Of a stretch of DNA of 20,535 bases, positions 1-7,633 are shown piece by piece. The DNA comes from Gammaproteobacteria bacterium (GTDB lineage: Bacteria; Pseudomonadota; Gammaproteobacteria; PS1; Pseudothioglobaceae): positions 1-20,535 of the forward strand of contig DNJI01000108.1 of NCBI GenBank assembly GCA_003489145.1. Direction: 5' to 3'. Within the stretch, counting starts at the first letter, position 1; every line of letters begins with the position of its first letter. Under the pieces are notes generated by a model that saw only the letters and a program-made list of their open reading frames with translations, was not told the origin of the DNA and made no database searches. A program made the translations under genes and the position numbers.

Positions 1-21
1 GTTGCTAAGGTGACGGAATAA
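1..21 (+). CDS. tuf: Elongation factor Tu, C-terminal end (partial)
   Basis: The first 21 bases read V-A-K-V-T-E-stop in frame 1. This matches the usual end of EF-Tu (GVVAKxxE or similar). The position directly before tRNA-Trp and secE-nusG is where tufB sits in many gammaproteobacteria. EF-Tu delivers aminoacyl-tRNA to the ribosome. Only seven codons are visible, so the call rests on this short tail plus gene order. Confidence 0.6.
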   Translation, partial: VAKVTE

Positions 22-22
22 T

Positions 23-50
23 AGTTAGTTTATTTAAAGACAAACTAACT
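23..50 (+). terminator. Hairpin downstream of tuf
   Basis: A perfect 9-bp stem (23-31 with 42-50) encloses a 10-base loop and begins one base after the tuf stop codon. It lacks a following T-run, so it may be an RNA-processing or 3'-end stabilising hairpin rather than a classical terminator. It is AT-rich and therefore only moderately stable. Confidence 0.45.
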
Positions 51-84
51 GACTTGAGTGTAGCGCTCAAGTCTTTAAAGTTTT
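51..84 (+). terminator. Second tandem hairpin before tRNA-Trp
   Basis: A perfect 8-bp stem (51-58 with 66-73) with a 7-base loop is followed by TTTAAAGTTTT and then immediately by the tRNA 5' end at 85. The short T-runs suggest a weak intrinsic terminator. A 5' processing signal for the tRNA is equally possible, because nothing resembling a separate promoter fits between this hairpin and the tRNA. Confidence 0.45.
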
Positions 85-160
85 AGGCAAGTGGCTCAAC
101 TGGTAGAGTGGCGGTTTCCAAAACCGTTGGTTGGGGGTTCGAGTCCCTCCTTGCCTGCCA
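85..160 (+). tRNA. trpT: tRNA-Trp (anticodon CCA)
   Basis: A full cloverleaf can be paired by hand. The acceptor stem is 85-91 with 150-156 (7 of 7 pairs). The D stem is 94-97 with 106-109, the anticodon stem 111-115 with 123-127, and the T stem 133-137 with 145-149, closing the loop TTCGAGT. The anticodon at 118-120 is CCA, which reads the Trp codon UGG. The discriminator is G157, and the 3' CCA tail is encoded (158-160). The place between tuf and secE is the standard one for trpT in gammaproteobacteria. It lies 15 bases before secE and is probably processed from a common transcript. Confidence 0.97.
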
Positions 161-175
161 TATTAAAGGTGTAAT

Positions 176-550
176 GTGAGTAAGAGTGTAGAAAGTCAAG
201 TAAAAAAAGAGTCATCAATAGTAATGATGGTATCAATCTTAATTGTGTTGGGCTCTTTTGTGCTTTATTACCAAGATCCATTAGGATTAAACACAACACT
301 ATATAAAGTATTGGTTTTATTAGCAGGCCTAGTGTTGGCTGCTTTTGTATTTTTTAAAGCGCCTCAAGGGGTTCGATTAAATGCATTTACTAAAGAAACC
401 AAGATTGAATTACGCAAGGTGGTTTGGCCAACGCGTGATGAAACGGTCAAGACCACTGGCATGATTATGGTGGCAGTGGTGATTGTTGCGATTTTCTTAT
501 GGATTGTCGATGCAATTTTAACCTGGGCTGTTCAGCTGCTTACAAACTAA
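176..550 (+). CDS. secE: Preprotein translocase subunit SecE
   Basis: SecE is the small essential subunit of the SecYEG channel in the inner membrane, where it clamps SecY. The 124-residue product is close to the 127 residues of E. coli SecE and has the three-helix gamma form. Two hydrophobic stretches lie near residues 16-32 and 40-62, followed by the conserved amphipathic cytoplasmic segment with the WPTRDE motif (residues about 83-88) and a last membrane helix near 95-118. The start is GTG at 176, preceded by AAAGGTG at 165-171. An ATG at 174 runs straight into a stop (ATGTGA), so it cannot be the start. nusG follows after 9 bases, the usual secE-nusG operon. Confidence 0.96.
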   Translation: MSKSVESQVKKESSIVMMVSILIVLGSFVLYYQDPLGLNTTLYKVLVLLAGLVLAAFVFFKAPQGVRLNAFTKETKIELRKVVWPTRDETVKTTGMIMVAVVIVAIFLWIVDAILTWAVQLLTN

Positions 551-559
551 GGGAATAAG

Positions 560-1093
560 ATGGCTAAAAGATGGTATGTGCTTCATGCAAGAAGTGGTTA
601 TGAAGCGAAAGTTAAAACCGCAATTGAAGAATCAGTTGTAAGAGAAGGTTTAGAAGACTTAGTGGGTGACGTCATGATTCCGACTGAACAAGTTGTGGAA
701 CTTAAAGACGGTCAAAAGAAAATGGCTGAACGTAAGTTTTTCCCTGGCTATATGTTGGTTAATATGGAACTCACTGAGCCAAGCTGGTTGTTGGTAAAAA
801 ATACCAATAATGTGATTGGTTTTATTGGTGGTTCATCAGGTAAGCCTTCCCCGATTACACAGCGTGAAGTTGATAAAATTATGGCGCGTGTGCAAGAGGG
901 TGCTGACAAACCTAAGCCTAAAGTGGCTTATCAACCGGGTGAAGAAATCTTAGTGATTGACGGACCATTTAACGAATTCAACGGCACCATTGAAGCAGTT
1001 GATTACGAAAAGAATACACTCAAAGTAGAAGTATTGATTTTTGGACGTACTACACCAGTAGAATTAGAGTTTTCTCAAGTAGAGAAGACTTAA
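560..1093 (+). CDS. nusG: Transcription termination/antitermination factor NusG
   Basis: NusG binds the RNA polymerase clamp and links it to Rho or to the ribosome (through S10). The 177-residue protein begins with the typical NGN domain sequence RWYVLHARSGYE (residues 4-15). It keeps the FFPGYMLV strand (residues about 61-68) and ends with a KOW domain (from about residue 125, with the PFNEFNGTIE segment). Its length is near that of E. coli NusG (181). GGGAATAAG precedes the ATG, 9 bases after secE. No insertion or truncation is visible. Confidence 0.97.
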   Translation: MAKRWYVLHARSGYEAKVKTAIEESVVREGLEDLVGDVMIPTEQVVELKDGQKKMAERKFFPGYMLVNMELTEPSWLLVKNTNNVIGFIGGSSGKPSPITQREVDKIMARVQEGADKPKPKVAYQPGEEILVIDGPFNEFNGTIEAVDYEKNTLKVEVLIFGRTTPVELEFSQVEKT

Positions 1094-1190
1094 AGAGAAA
1101 CAGCCTTAGCGTATTTTAAGGGTTGTGATTTAACAGGGAAGCTTAATAGGCGTTATACCCAAAACGAGGCAAACACCTCAAGGAAGAAAA

Positions 1191-1619
1191 ATGGCTAAAA
1201 AAATTGAATCCTATATCAAGCTGCAGATTCCAGCACAAGAAGCTAATCCTTCACCACCGGTAGGTCCTGCATTGGGTCAGCATGGTGTGAACATTATGGA
1301 TTTCTGTAAGGCGTTTAACGCACAAACACAAGACATTGACAAGGGTATGAAAGTACCAGTGGTGATTACAGTTTATAACGATCGTAGCTTTACTTTCATT
1401 ACTAAAACACCACCAGCAGCATTGTTAATCTTAAAAGTGACCGGTATTAAGAAAGGTTCTGGCGTGCCACATACTGATAAAGTTGGCAAGATTACACGTG
1501 CACAATTAGAAGAAGTTGCGGCGATCAAAATGAAAGATCTAAATGCAAATGACATGGATGCAGCAGTGACTATTATTTCTGGAACAGCCCGTTCAATGGG
1601 TATTGAAGTGGAGGGTTAA
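1191..1619 (+). CDS. rplK: 50S ribosomal protein L11
   Basis: L11 binds the GTPase-associated region of 23S rRNA and supports factor binding and the stringent response. The product has 142 residues, the same as E. coli L11. The N-terminal domain carries the proline-rich signature (residues about 14-28, NPSPPVGPALGQHGVN) and the C-terminal RNA-binding domain ends with the GTARSMGIEV segment. An AAGGAAG site lies just before the ATG. The 97-base gap after nusG contains a small GAGG/CCTC hairpin (1166-1179) beside the ribosome-binding site. By analogy with E. coli, L1 could repress rplK-rplA translation here, but I cannot identify an L1 site with confidence. Confidence 0.97.
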   Translation: MAKKIESYIKLQIPAQEANPSPPVGPALGQHGVNIMDFCKAFNAQTQDIDKGMKVPVVITVYNDRSFTFITKTPPAALLILKVTGIKKGSGVPHTDKVGKITRAQLEEVAAIKMKDLNANDMDAAVTIISGTARSMGIEVEG

Positions 1620-1623
1620 TCAG

Positions 1624-2319
1624 ATGGCTAAATTAACAAAAAAACAAAAAGACATAGCAGCTAAAGTTGAAATCGGTAAACGTTATACAATTGAAGATGC
1701 AATAACTTTAATTAAAGAATGCGCAACGTCAAAATTTGACGAATCTATTGACGTTAGTGTCAACCTTGGTGTTGACTCTAAGAAGTCAGATCAAAACGTT
1801 CGTGGTGCAGTTGTGTTGCCAAATGGTACGGGTAAAACTGTCCGTGTTGCGGTATTTACACAAGGTGATAACGTCGCAAAAGCTGAAGCGGCGGGTGCAG
1901 ATGTTGTCGGTATGGAAGATTTAATGAAATCCATGCAAGACGGTGATCTTAATTATGATGTGGTAATTGCATCACCTGATGCAATGGGTGTGGTTGGTCG
2001 TTTAGGTCAAATATTAGGCCCACGTGGTTTGATGCCTAACCCTAAGGTTGGCACGGTAACACCAGATGTTGCAACAGCTGTTAATAATGCAAAAGCAGGT
2101 CAAGTGCGTTACCGTACAGATAAGGCTGCGATTGTTCATGCTGGCGTTGGTAAAGCATCTTTTGATGTGAAAGCATTAAGTGAAAATATTGCGACACTAA
2201 TGGAAGCATTGAAAAAGGCTAAGCCTAGTTCAGCTAAAGGCGTGTACTTTAAAAAATTAAGTGTTTCTTCAACGATGGGCGCAGGCGTATCGGTTGATTT
2301 AGCATCGCTTGATCTTTAA
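1624..2319 (+). CDS. rplA: 50S ribosomal protein L1
   Basis: L1 forms the mobile L1 stalk next to the ribosomal E site and, in known species, represses its own operon by binding mRNA. The 231-residue product (E. coli 234) carries the central signature GRLGQILGPRGLMPNPKVGT (residues about 121-140). I start at the ATG at 1624 (MAKLTKKQ), four bases after the rplK stop. The GGAGGG at the end of rplK serves as ribosome-binding site, which suggests translational coupling. An in-frame ATG at 1603 lies inside rplK and would add seven residues unlike the family, so I rejected it. Confidence 0.97.
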   Translation: MAKLTKKQKDIAAKVEIGKRYTIEDAITLIKECATSKFDESIDVSVNLGVDSKKSDQNVRGAVVLPNGTGKTVRVAVFTQGDNVAKAEAAGADVVGMEDLMKSMQDGDLNYDVVIASPDAMGVVGRLGQILGPRGLMPNPKVGTVTPDVATAVNNAKAGQVRYRTDKAAIVHAGVGKASFDVKALSENIATLMEALKKAKPSSAKGVYFKKLSVSSTMGAGVSVDLASLDL

Positions 2320-2519
2320 TTAGACCAAGCAAAAGAATTCTTTGGGTCGCAGCGTTAATTCTGCATGGCCTCAAAGACCATAGGTTCGGATATTCCTCCT
2401 GGAGTATTTGTTTAATTGAGTGGTAACACGCTCGGCCTATGTAGAGGGTATGAAAATACTCTGTGGCGAAAGTTATCAAATAAGGTGGCTTTCTTTTTTA
2501 AACTGTTCAGGAGAGGCAA
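2320..2519 (+). promoter_or_regulatory. Structured rplJ leader (probable L10 autoregulatory site)
   Basis: This 200-base leader lies between rplA and rplJ, where L10(L12) binds mRNA in E. coli and related bacteria. It folds well by hand. A bulged stem pairs 2340-2346 with 2369-2376 and contains a GCAG/CTGC hairpin (2349-2352 with 2361-2364). A long-range helix pairs 2379-2384 with 2436-2441 and encloses a 7-bp hairpin (2390-2396 with 2401-2407). A third hairpin pairs 2443-2451 with 2456-2462 around a GAAA loop with a GG bulge. The folding is seen in the sequence; the L10 role is inferred from position and family knowledge. A covariance search with the L10-leader model would settle it. Confidence 0.65.
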
Positions 2520-3041
2520 ATGGCTCTAAATCTTGAAGCAAAAAAGGTTGTTGTCGAACAAGTAAATTCACTAGCTGATAGTGCAATTTCTGTTGGCGTG
2601 GCCGAGTATCGTGGATTGACAGTTGAACAAATGACTAATCTACGTTCCAGTGCAATGGATGCAAATGTTTCTTTACGTGTTGTAAAGAATACCTTGGCAA
2701 AAATAGCACTAGCGAAGACTGAATGCGAGTGTGTACTACCCGTTCTTAGCGGACCGGTAATCCTTGGATTTTCTCAGGAAGATCCAGGTGCAGTAGCACG
2801 CGTATTTAATGATTTCGTTAAAGATAACGAAGATTTAGTCGTTAAGGGTTTGGGCGTTTCAGGCGAATTTGTGGAAGCAGATCAGCTTAAGCGTATTGCA
2901 GACTTACCAACTAAAGATCAAGCGATCAGTCTGGTTATGGCGCTTATGTTAGCACCGGTAGAGAAACTAGCAAGAACTTTGAATGAAGTTCCGACAAAAG
3001 TAACTCGAGTGGTAGCGGCAGTTCGTGACCAAAAACAATAA
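2520..3041 (+). CDS. rplJ: 50S ribosomal protein L10
   Basis: L10 anchors the L7/L12 dimers to the ribosomal stalk base and is the usual autorepressor of rplJL. The 173-residue product (E. coli 165) begins MALNLEAKKVVVEQV and contains the conserved YRGLTVEQMTNLR segment (residues about 29-41) and RVVKNTLAK (residues about 53-61). The C-terminal helix that holds L12 follows residue 140. AGGAGAGG precedes the ATG. rplL follows after 22 bases. Confidence 0.97.
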   Translation: MALNLEAKKVVVEQVNSLADSAISVGVAEYRGLTVEQMTNLRSSAMDANVSLRVVKNTLAKIALAKTECECVLPVLSGPVILGFSQEDPGAVARVFNDFVKDNEDLVVKGLGVSGEFVEADQLKRIADLPTKDQAISLVMALMLAPVEKLARTLNEVPTKVTRVVAAVRDQKQ

Positions 3042-3063
3042 TAAATAAAAAGGAGTAAATATC

Positions 3064-3438
3064 ATGGCATTATCAAATGACGATATTTTAAATGCAATTG
3101 CAGACATGTCTGTAATGGATGTTGTTGAATTAGTTTCAGCAATGGAAGAAAAGTTCGGTGTATCTGCAGCAGCAGCAGCAGCAGCACCAGCAGCGGCAGC
3201 AGATGCTGGCGGCGCAGTGGAAGAGCAATCTGAATTCGATGTTGTATTAACATCATTCGGTGAGAAGAAAGTTGCGGTTATTAAAGCAGTACGTGGCATC
3301 ACTGGCTTAGGTCTTAAAGAGGCTAAAGACATGGTTGAAGCTGCACCAGCACCAATTAAAGAAGGTGTTGATAAAGCGGAAGCTGAAGATGTTAAGAAAC
3401 AGCTTGAAGAAGCTGGCGCTAGCGTAGAACTTAAGTAA
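3064..3438 (+). CDS. rplL: 50S ribosomal protein L7/L12
   Basis: L7/L12 is the multicopy acidic stalk protein that recruits translation factors. The 124-residue product (E. coli 121) has three parts. The N-terminal dimerisation domain is residues 1-33 and an Ala/Pro-rich flexible hinge is about residues 34-52. The C-terminal factor-binding domain contains KVAVIKAVRGITGLGLKEAK (from about residue 69). The hinge is encoded by a run of GCA codons around 3166-3205. AAAGGAG precedes the start. The gene ends just before an attenuator-like hairpin that separates it from rpoB. Confidence 0.98.
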   Translation: MALSNDDILNAIADMSVMDVVELVSAMEEKFGVSAAAAAAAPAAAADAGGAVEEQSEFDVVLTSFGEKKVAVIKAVRGITGLGLKEAKDMVEAAPAPIKEGVDKAEAEDVKKQLEEAGASVELK

Positions 3439-3455
3439 TTAGTTCTATGTGTTAC

Positions 3456-3488
3456 CCAAAATCCCCACAAGGGGATTTTGGTGTTTTT
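3456..3488 (+). terminator. Attenuator-type hairpin between rplL and rpoB
   Basis: A perfect 11-bp stem (3456-3466 with 3471-3481) closes a four-base ACAA loop and is followed by TGTTTTT. This is the shape of an intrinsic terminator. In E. coli a partial terminator in the same place reduces rpoBC transcription relative to the ribosomal genes, so partial read-through is the likely role here. No clear rpoB promoter is visible in the 50 bases that remain before the start. Confidence 0.88.
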
Positions 3489-3538
3489 ATCGTAAGAAGA
3501 AATTTTTACAAGCAATAATCAACTAATACGAGGTATTC

Positions 3539-6500
3539 ATGGCTTATTCATTTACTGAAAAAAAGCGAATTAGAAATAATTTTGGTTCTAGAGAATCAAT
3601 TTTAACCGAACCAGATTTACTGGCTATCCAGATCGACTCATTCAATGGCTTTATCCAAGCTGGCGAAAAAACAAAAAAAGATGTCGGCCTACATGCAGTA
3701 TTCCAGTCCGTATTCCCGATAACAGCAGTTAACGGTTATGCAGAAATTGAATATGTTGATTACGAACTACAAGAACCAAAATTTAATGTTAAAGAGTGTA
3801 AATTACGTGGCGTCACTTTTGCCTCAACACTACGAGTTAAATTAAACCTTGTCTTATTTGATAAGAATGGTTCAACTCTCAAGAAAAAACGTCGAGTTAA
3901 ACAAATCATTGAAGAAGATGTTTACTTAGGCCAATTACCACTCATGACCGATACAGGTACCTTTGTTATTAATGGTACAGAACGTGTTGTTGTGTCACAG
4001 TTACATAGATCTCCAGGTGTTATTTTTGAACATGATAAGGGTAAAACACACTCTTCAGGCAAGATCTTATTTTCATCACGCGTTATTCCTTACCGTGGTT
4101 CATGGTTAGATTTTGAATTTGATCATCATGAACATTTATATGCACGAATTGATCGTCGTCGTAAATTACCTGTAACAACGTTATTACGTGCAATGGGCTT
4201 AGGCGCAGATGCAATCCTAGATACTTTCTTTGAAAAAATTAACGTTAAACTTAAAGCTAAATCTTGTGATGTTGGCTTGTTACCTGCCAAATTACGTGGT
4301 GTGATTGCAGAGTTTGATATTAAATCAGGCAAAGACATCATTGTTGAAAAAGGTCGTCGTATTACCGCTAAGCATACAAAAATGCTGGAAGAGGCAGGTG
4401 TTAAATCAATCAATGCGCCGCTTGAATACTTATTGGATAAAGTTATTTCACAAGACTTGATCGATAAAGAAACGGGTGAAATCTTATTTGCTGCCAATAC
4501 AGTGATTAGCGAAGAGGTGTTAGAAGCATTAAGTGCCAACAAAGTTAAGAAGATTGAAATTCTCTATATTAATGAATCTAAAGGTGGTGCATATATTTCA
4601 GACACATTACGTTTAGATGATACGCAAACCGAACTTGAAGCACGCATGAGCATTTATCATGTGATGCGTCCAGGTGAGCCGGCAACAGCAGATGCAGTTA
4701 ACTTGTTATTTAATAACTTGTTCTTTAAGAATGACCGTTACGATTTATCTAAGGTAGGTCGTATGAAGCTTAATCGTCGTTTAGGCATTAAGTCTGAAAC
4801 AGGCGAGCATGTGTTAACCAATGATGACATTATCAGTGTTCTTAAGTTGTTAATCGATATTAAAAACGGTAATGATTCCGTTGATGATGTTGACACACTA
4901 GCTAACAGACGTGTCAGAGCAATCGGTGAAATGATTGAAAACCAGTTTAGAATTGGTTTGGTTCGTGTTGAAAAAGCCGTTAAAGAGGGCTTGAACTTAG
5001 CAGAAACAGATGAATTAACACCACAAGACCTCATTAACTCTAAGCCGGTATCGGCAGCGGTGAGAGAATTCTTTGGCTCTTCTCAGTTGTCACAGTTTAT
5101 GGATCAAGTGAATCCTTTATCGGGTGTCACGCATAAACGTCGTATTTCAGCCTTAGGTCCAGGTGGTTTAACCCGTGAGCGTGCAGGTTTTGAAGTGCGT
5201 GACGTGCATCCATCACACTATGGTCGTTTATGTCCAATTGAAACGCCGGAAGGTCCAAACATTGGCCTGATTAACACATTAGCGGTTTATGCTAAAACCA
5301 ATGATTATGGTTTCTTAGAAACACCTTATCAGTTAGTTAAAAAAGGCAAAGTAACGGATGAAGTGATTTACGTTTCTGCGATTGATGAGCTTGAGCATAC
5401 GATTGCACAAGCAAATGCGGCAGTAGATAGTAAGGGTCAACTAATGGATGACTTGATTCCATGTCGTCGTAAAAACGAATTTGTATTGGTAGGCTCTGAA
5501 GATGTGACTTTAATTGACATTGATTCCAAGCAAATTTCATCAGTGGCAGCGTCACTGATTCCATTCTTAGAGCATGATGATGCCAACCGTGCACTGATGG
5601 GTTCAAACATGCAACGTCAAGCAGTGCCTGTACTAAAGGCAGAGAAGCCATTAGTCGGTACTGGTATTGAGCGTGTTGTTGCAATCGACTCTCGCGTATG
5701 TGTTACCGCCAAACATAGTGGTGTGGTTGAGGCCGTAGATGCGTCACGTATTGTTATTCGTGTTGATTCTAAGCAAACCAAAGCGGGCGAGTTAGGTGTT
5801 GATATTTACAACTTAACCAAATACGCACGTTCTAACCAAAATACTTGTATTAACCAAAAACCTTTGGTAAAAACAGGCGATAAGATAGTAATAGGCGATG
5901 TATTGGCAGATGGCCCATCAACCGATATGGGTGAATTGGCGCTGGGTCAAAACATGAAAATTGCCTTTATGCCTTGGAATGGTTACAACTTTGAGGATTC
6001 AATCTTAATTTCAGAAAGAGTGGTACAAGAAGATCGTTACACCACGATTCACATCGAAGAGCTAACTGCGTATTCTCGTGATACTAAATTAGGTCCTGAA
6101 GAAATCACTGCTGATATTCCCAATGTGAGCGAATCTGCTTTGGCTAAATTAGACGAAGTTGGTGTGGTTTATGTGGGTGCTCGTGTTAAGGGTGGCGATA
6201 TTCTTGTTGGTAAAGTAACACCGAAGAGTGAAACCGTACTTTCTCCAGAAGAGAAGTTATTGCGTGCTATTTTTGGTGAAAAAGCCAACAGCGTTAAAGA
6301 TTCTTCATTACGTATCGGCGCATCAAAATCAGGTGTGGTTATCGACGTACAAGTCTTTACCCGTGACCGTGTTGAAAAAGACACAAGAGCTGTGAGTATT
6401 GATGAAGAACGCTTAGCGAAAATCAGAAAAGACATTGATGACGAGTTTGGTATTATTGACGGTGATATATTCCGTCGTATCCGCTTAAAACTTTCTGGCA

Positions 6501-7621
6501 ACGCATTAACCAAAGCCCTTGGTGATATTAAGGCTGGCGAGAAGCTAAACGCTAAACTAATGAAGAAGATTGACAATGCAGACATTGCGAAGCTTAAAGT
6601 TGAAGATGCAACTGTAAATAAAGAAGTTGCAGCATTGGTTAAACAAGCCAAAGCCAAGCAAGTTGAATTTGACAAGTTCTTTGAAATTGAACGCGCTAAG
6701 ATTGCTGAGGGTGCAGAGTTACCACCAGGCGTTATGAAGATGGTTAAAGTTTATGTGGCAACACGTAAAACCCTTCAAGTTGGTGATAAGATGGCTGGAC
6801 GTCATGGTAACAAGGGTGTGATTTCACGCGTATCTCCAATTGAAGATATGCCTTACCTTGAAGACGGGTCAACCGTTGATGTGGTGCTTAACCCATTAGG
6901 TGTGCCATCACGAATGAATGTTGGTCAAGTATTAGAAGTTCACTTAGGTTATGCAGCAAAAGGCTTAGGTTATAAAATTGCCGCAATGTTGGATGAGAAA
7001 CGCACTGAGATGGTAAAAGAAATCAGAGCATTCTTAGATAAGATTTACAACTCTTACGGAAAGCAAGAAGACTTAGCTTCATTTACCGATGAAGAAATCA
7101 TTGAGTTGGCTAATAACTTACGCGAAGGTGTGCCAATGGCAACGCCAGTATTTGACGGCATTAAAGAAGAAGACATTAAATCATTATTGAAAATGGCTGA
7201 TCTTCCAGAGTCTGGTCAAGAGCAGTTATATGATGGCCGTACCGGTGAGGCGTTTGATCGCCCAGTAACGGTTGGTTACATGCATATGCTTAAGCTTAAT
7301 CACTTAGTAGATGACAAGATGCATGCTCGTTCAACTGGTCCTTACTCATTAGTAACGCAACAGCCATTGAGTGGTAAAGCACAGTTTGGTGGTCAACGCT
7401 TTGGTGAGATGGAAGTTTGGGCGCTAGAAGCTTACGGTGCAGCACACACATTGCGTGAAATGCTAACCGTGAAGTCAGATGACGTTGCTGGCCGTGCGAA
7501 GATGTATAAGAGTATTGTTGATGGTGTTAACGTGACTGAGTCAGTCATGCCAGAATCATTTAACGTATTGGTCAAAGAGATCCGATCGTTAGGTATTGAC
7601 GTTGAACTTGAGCAACACTAA
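3539..7621 (+). CDS. rpoB: DNA-directed RNA polymerase subunit beta
   Basis: This is the beta subunit of the RNA polymerase core, which forms one side of the active-site cleft. The 1360-residue product is slightly longer than E. coli RpoB (1342). It begins AYSFTEKKRIRNNFG, as in gammaproteobacteria. The rifampicin-binding region FFGSSQLSQFMDQ lies near residues 511-523 and keeps the D, H, R and S positions usually altered in resistant mutants. The active-site segment GDKMAGRHGNKGV lies near residues 1082-1094, and the C-terminal clamp/switch sequence RFGEMEVWALEAYGAA near 1288-1303. The start follows GAGGTATTC. rpoC begins 12 bases after the stop. Confidence 0.98.
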   Translation: MAYSFTEKKRIRNNFGSRESILTEPDLLAIQIDSFNGFIQAGEKTKKDVGLHAVFQSVFPITAVNGYAEIEYVDYELQEPKFNVKECKLRGVTFASTLRVKLNLVLFDKNGSTLKKKRRVKQIIEEDVYLGQLPLMTDTGTFVINGTERVVVSQLHRSPGVIFEHDKGKTHSSGKILFSSRVIPYRGSWLDFEFDHHEHLYARIDRRRKLPVTTLLRAMGLGADAILDTFFEKINVKLKAKSCDVGLLPAKLRGVIAEFDIKSGKDIIVEKGRRITAKHTKMLEEAGVKSINAPLEYLLDKVISQDLIDKETGEILFAANTVISEEVLEALSANKVKKIEILYINESKGGAYISDTLRLDDTQTELEARMSIYHVMRPGEPATADAVNLLFNNLFFKNDRYDLSKVGRMKLNRRLGIKSETGEHVLTNDDIISVLKLLIDIKNGNDSVDDVDTLANRRVRAIGEMIENQFRIGLVRVEKAVKEGLNLAETDELTPQDLINSKPVSAAVREFFGSSQLSQFMDQVNPLSGVTHKRRISALGPGGLTRERAGFEVRDVHPSHYGRLCPIETPEGPNIGLINTLAVYAKTNDYGFLETPYQLVKKGKVTDEVIYVSAIDELEHTIAQANAAVDSKGQLMDDLIPCRRKNEFVLVGSEDVTLIDIDSKQISSVAASLIPFLEHDDANRALMGSNMQRQAVPVLKAEKPLVGTGIERVVAIDSRVCVTAKHSGVVEAVDASRIVIRVDSKQTKAGELGVDIYNLTKYARSNQNTCINQKPLVKTGDKIVIGDVLADGPSTDMGELALGQNMKIAFMPWNGYNFEDSILISERVVQEDRYTTIHIEELTAYSRDTKLGPEEITADIPNVSESALAKLDEVGVVYVGARVKGGDILVGKVTPKSETVLSPEEKLLRAIFGEKANSVKDSSLRIGASKSGVVIDVQVFTRDRVEKDTRAVSIDEERLAKIRKDIDDEFGIIDGDIFRRIRLKLSGNALTKALGDIKAGEKLNAKLMKKIDNADIAKLKVEDATVNKEVAALVKQAKAKQVEFDKFFEIERAKIAEGAELPPGVMKMVKVYVATRKTLQVGDKMAGRHGNKGVISRVSPIEDMPYLEDGSTVDVVLNPLGVPSRMNVGQVLEVHLGYAAKGLGYKIAAMLDEKRTEMVKEIRAFLDKIYNSYGKQEDLASFTDEEIIELANNLREGVPMATPVFDGIKEEDIKSLLKMADLPESGQEQLYDGRTGEAFDRPVTVGYMHMLKLNHLVDDKMHARSTGPYSLVTQQPLSGKAQFGGQRFGEMEVWALEAYGAAHTLREMLTVKSDDVAGRAKMYKSIVDGVNVTESVMPESFNVLVKEIRSLGIDVELEQH

Positions 7622-7633
7622 TAGGAGAATCCG

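Noticed and set aside
1603..1623. Earlier in-frame ATG for rplA giving seven extra residues
   Set aside because: It lies inside rplK, has no suitable ribosome-binding site, and adds residues not typical of L1. The ATG at 1624 gives the usual MAKLTKKQ start.
3166..3205. GCA trinucleotide run resembling a microsatellite
   Set aside because: It encodes the normal alanine-rich hinge of L7/L12, so no separate repeat element is needed.
2967..3515. Long open frame on the - strand (182 codons) over rplJ/rplL
   Set aside because: It is the antisense of rplL and its surroundings; the Ala/Ser-rich content mirrors the GCA run and no family is recognisable.
5069..5170. Possible rifampicin-resistance change in RpoB (Val524 where E. 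coli has Asn518)
   Set aside because: The positions usually altered in resistance (equivalents of D516, H526, R529 and S531) are unchanged, and this position differs naturally among species.
6169..6675. Open frame of 168 codons on the - strand within rpoB
   Set aside because: It is a Ser/Leu-rich shadow of a highly conserved coding region with no ribosome-binding site or recognisable domain.
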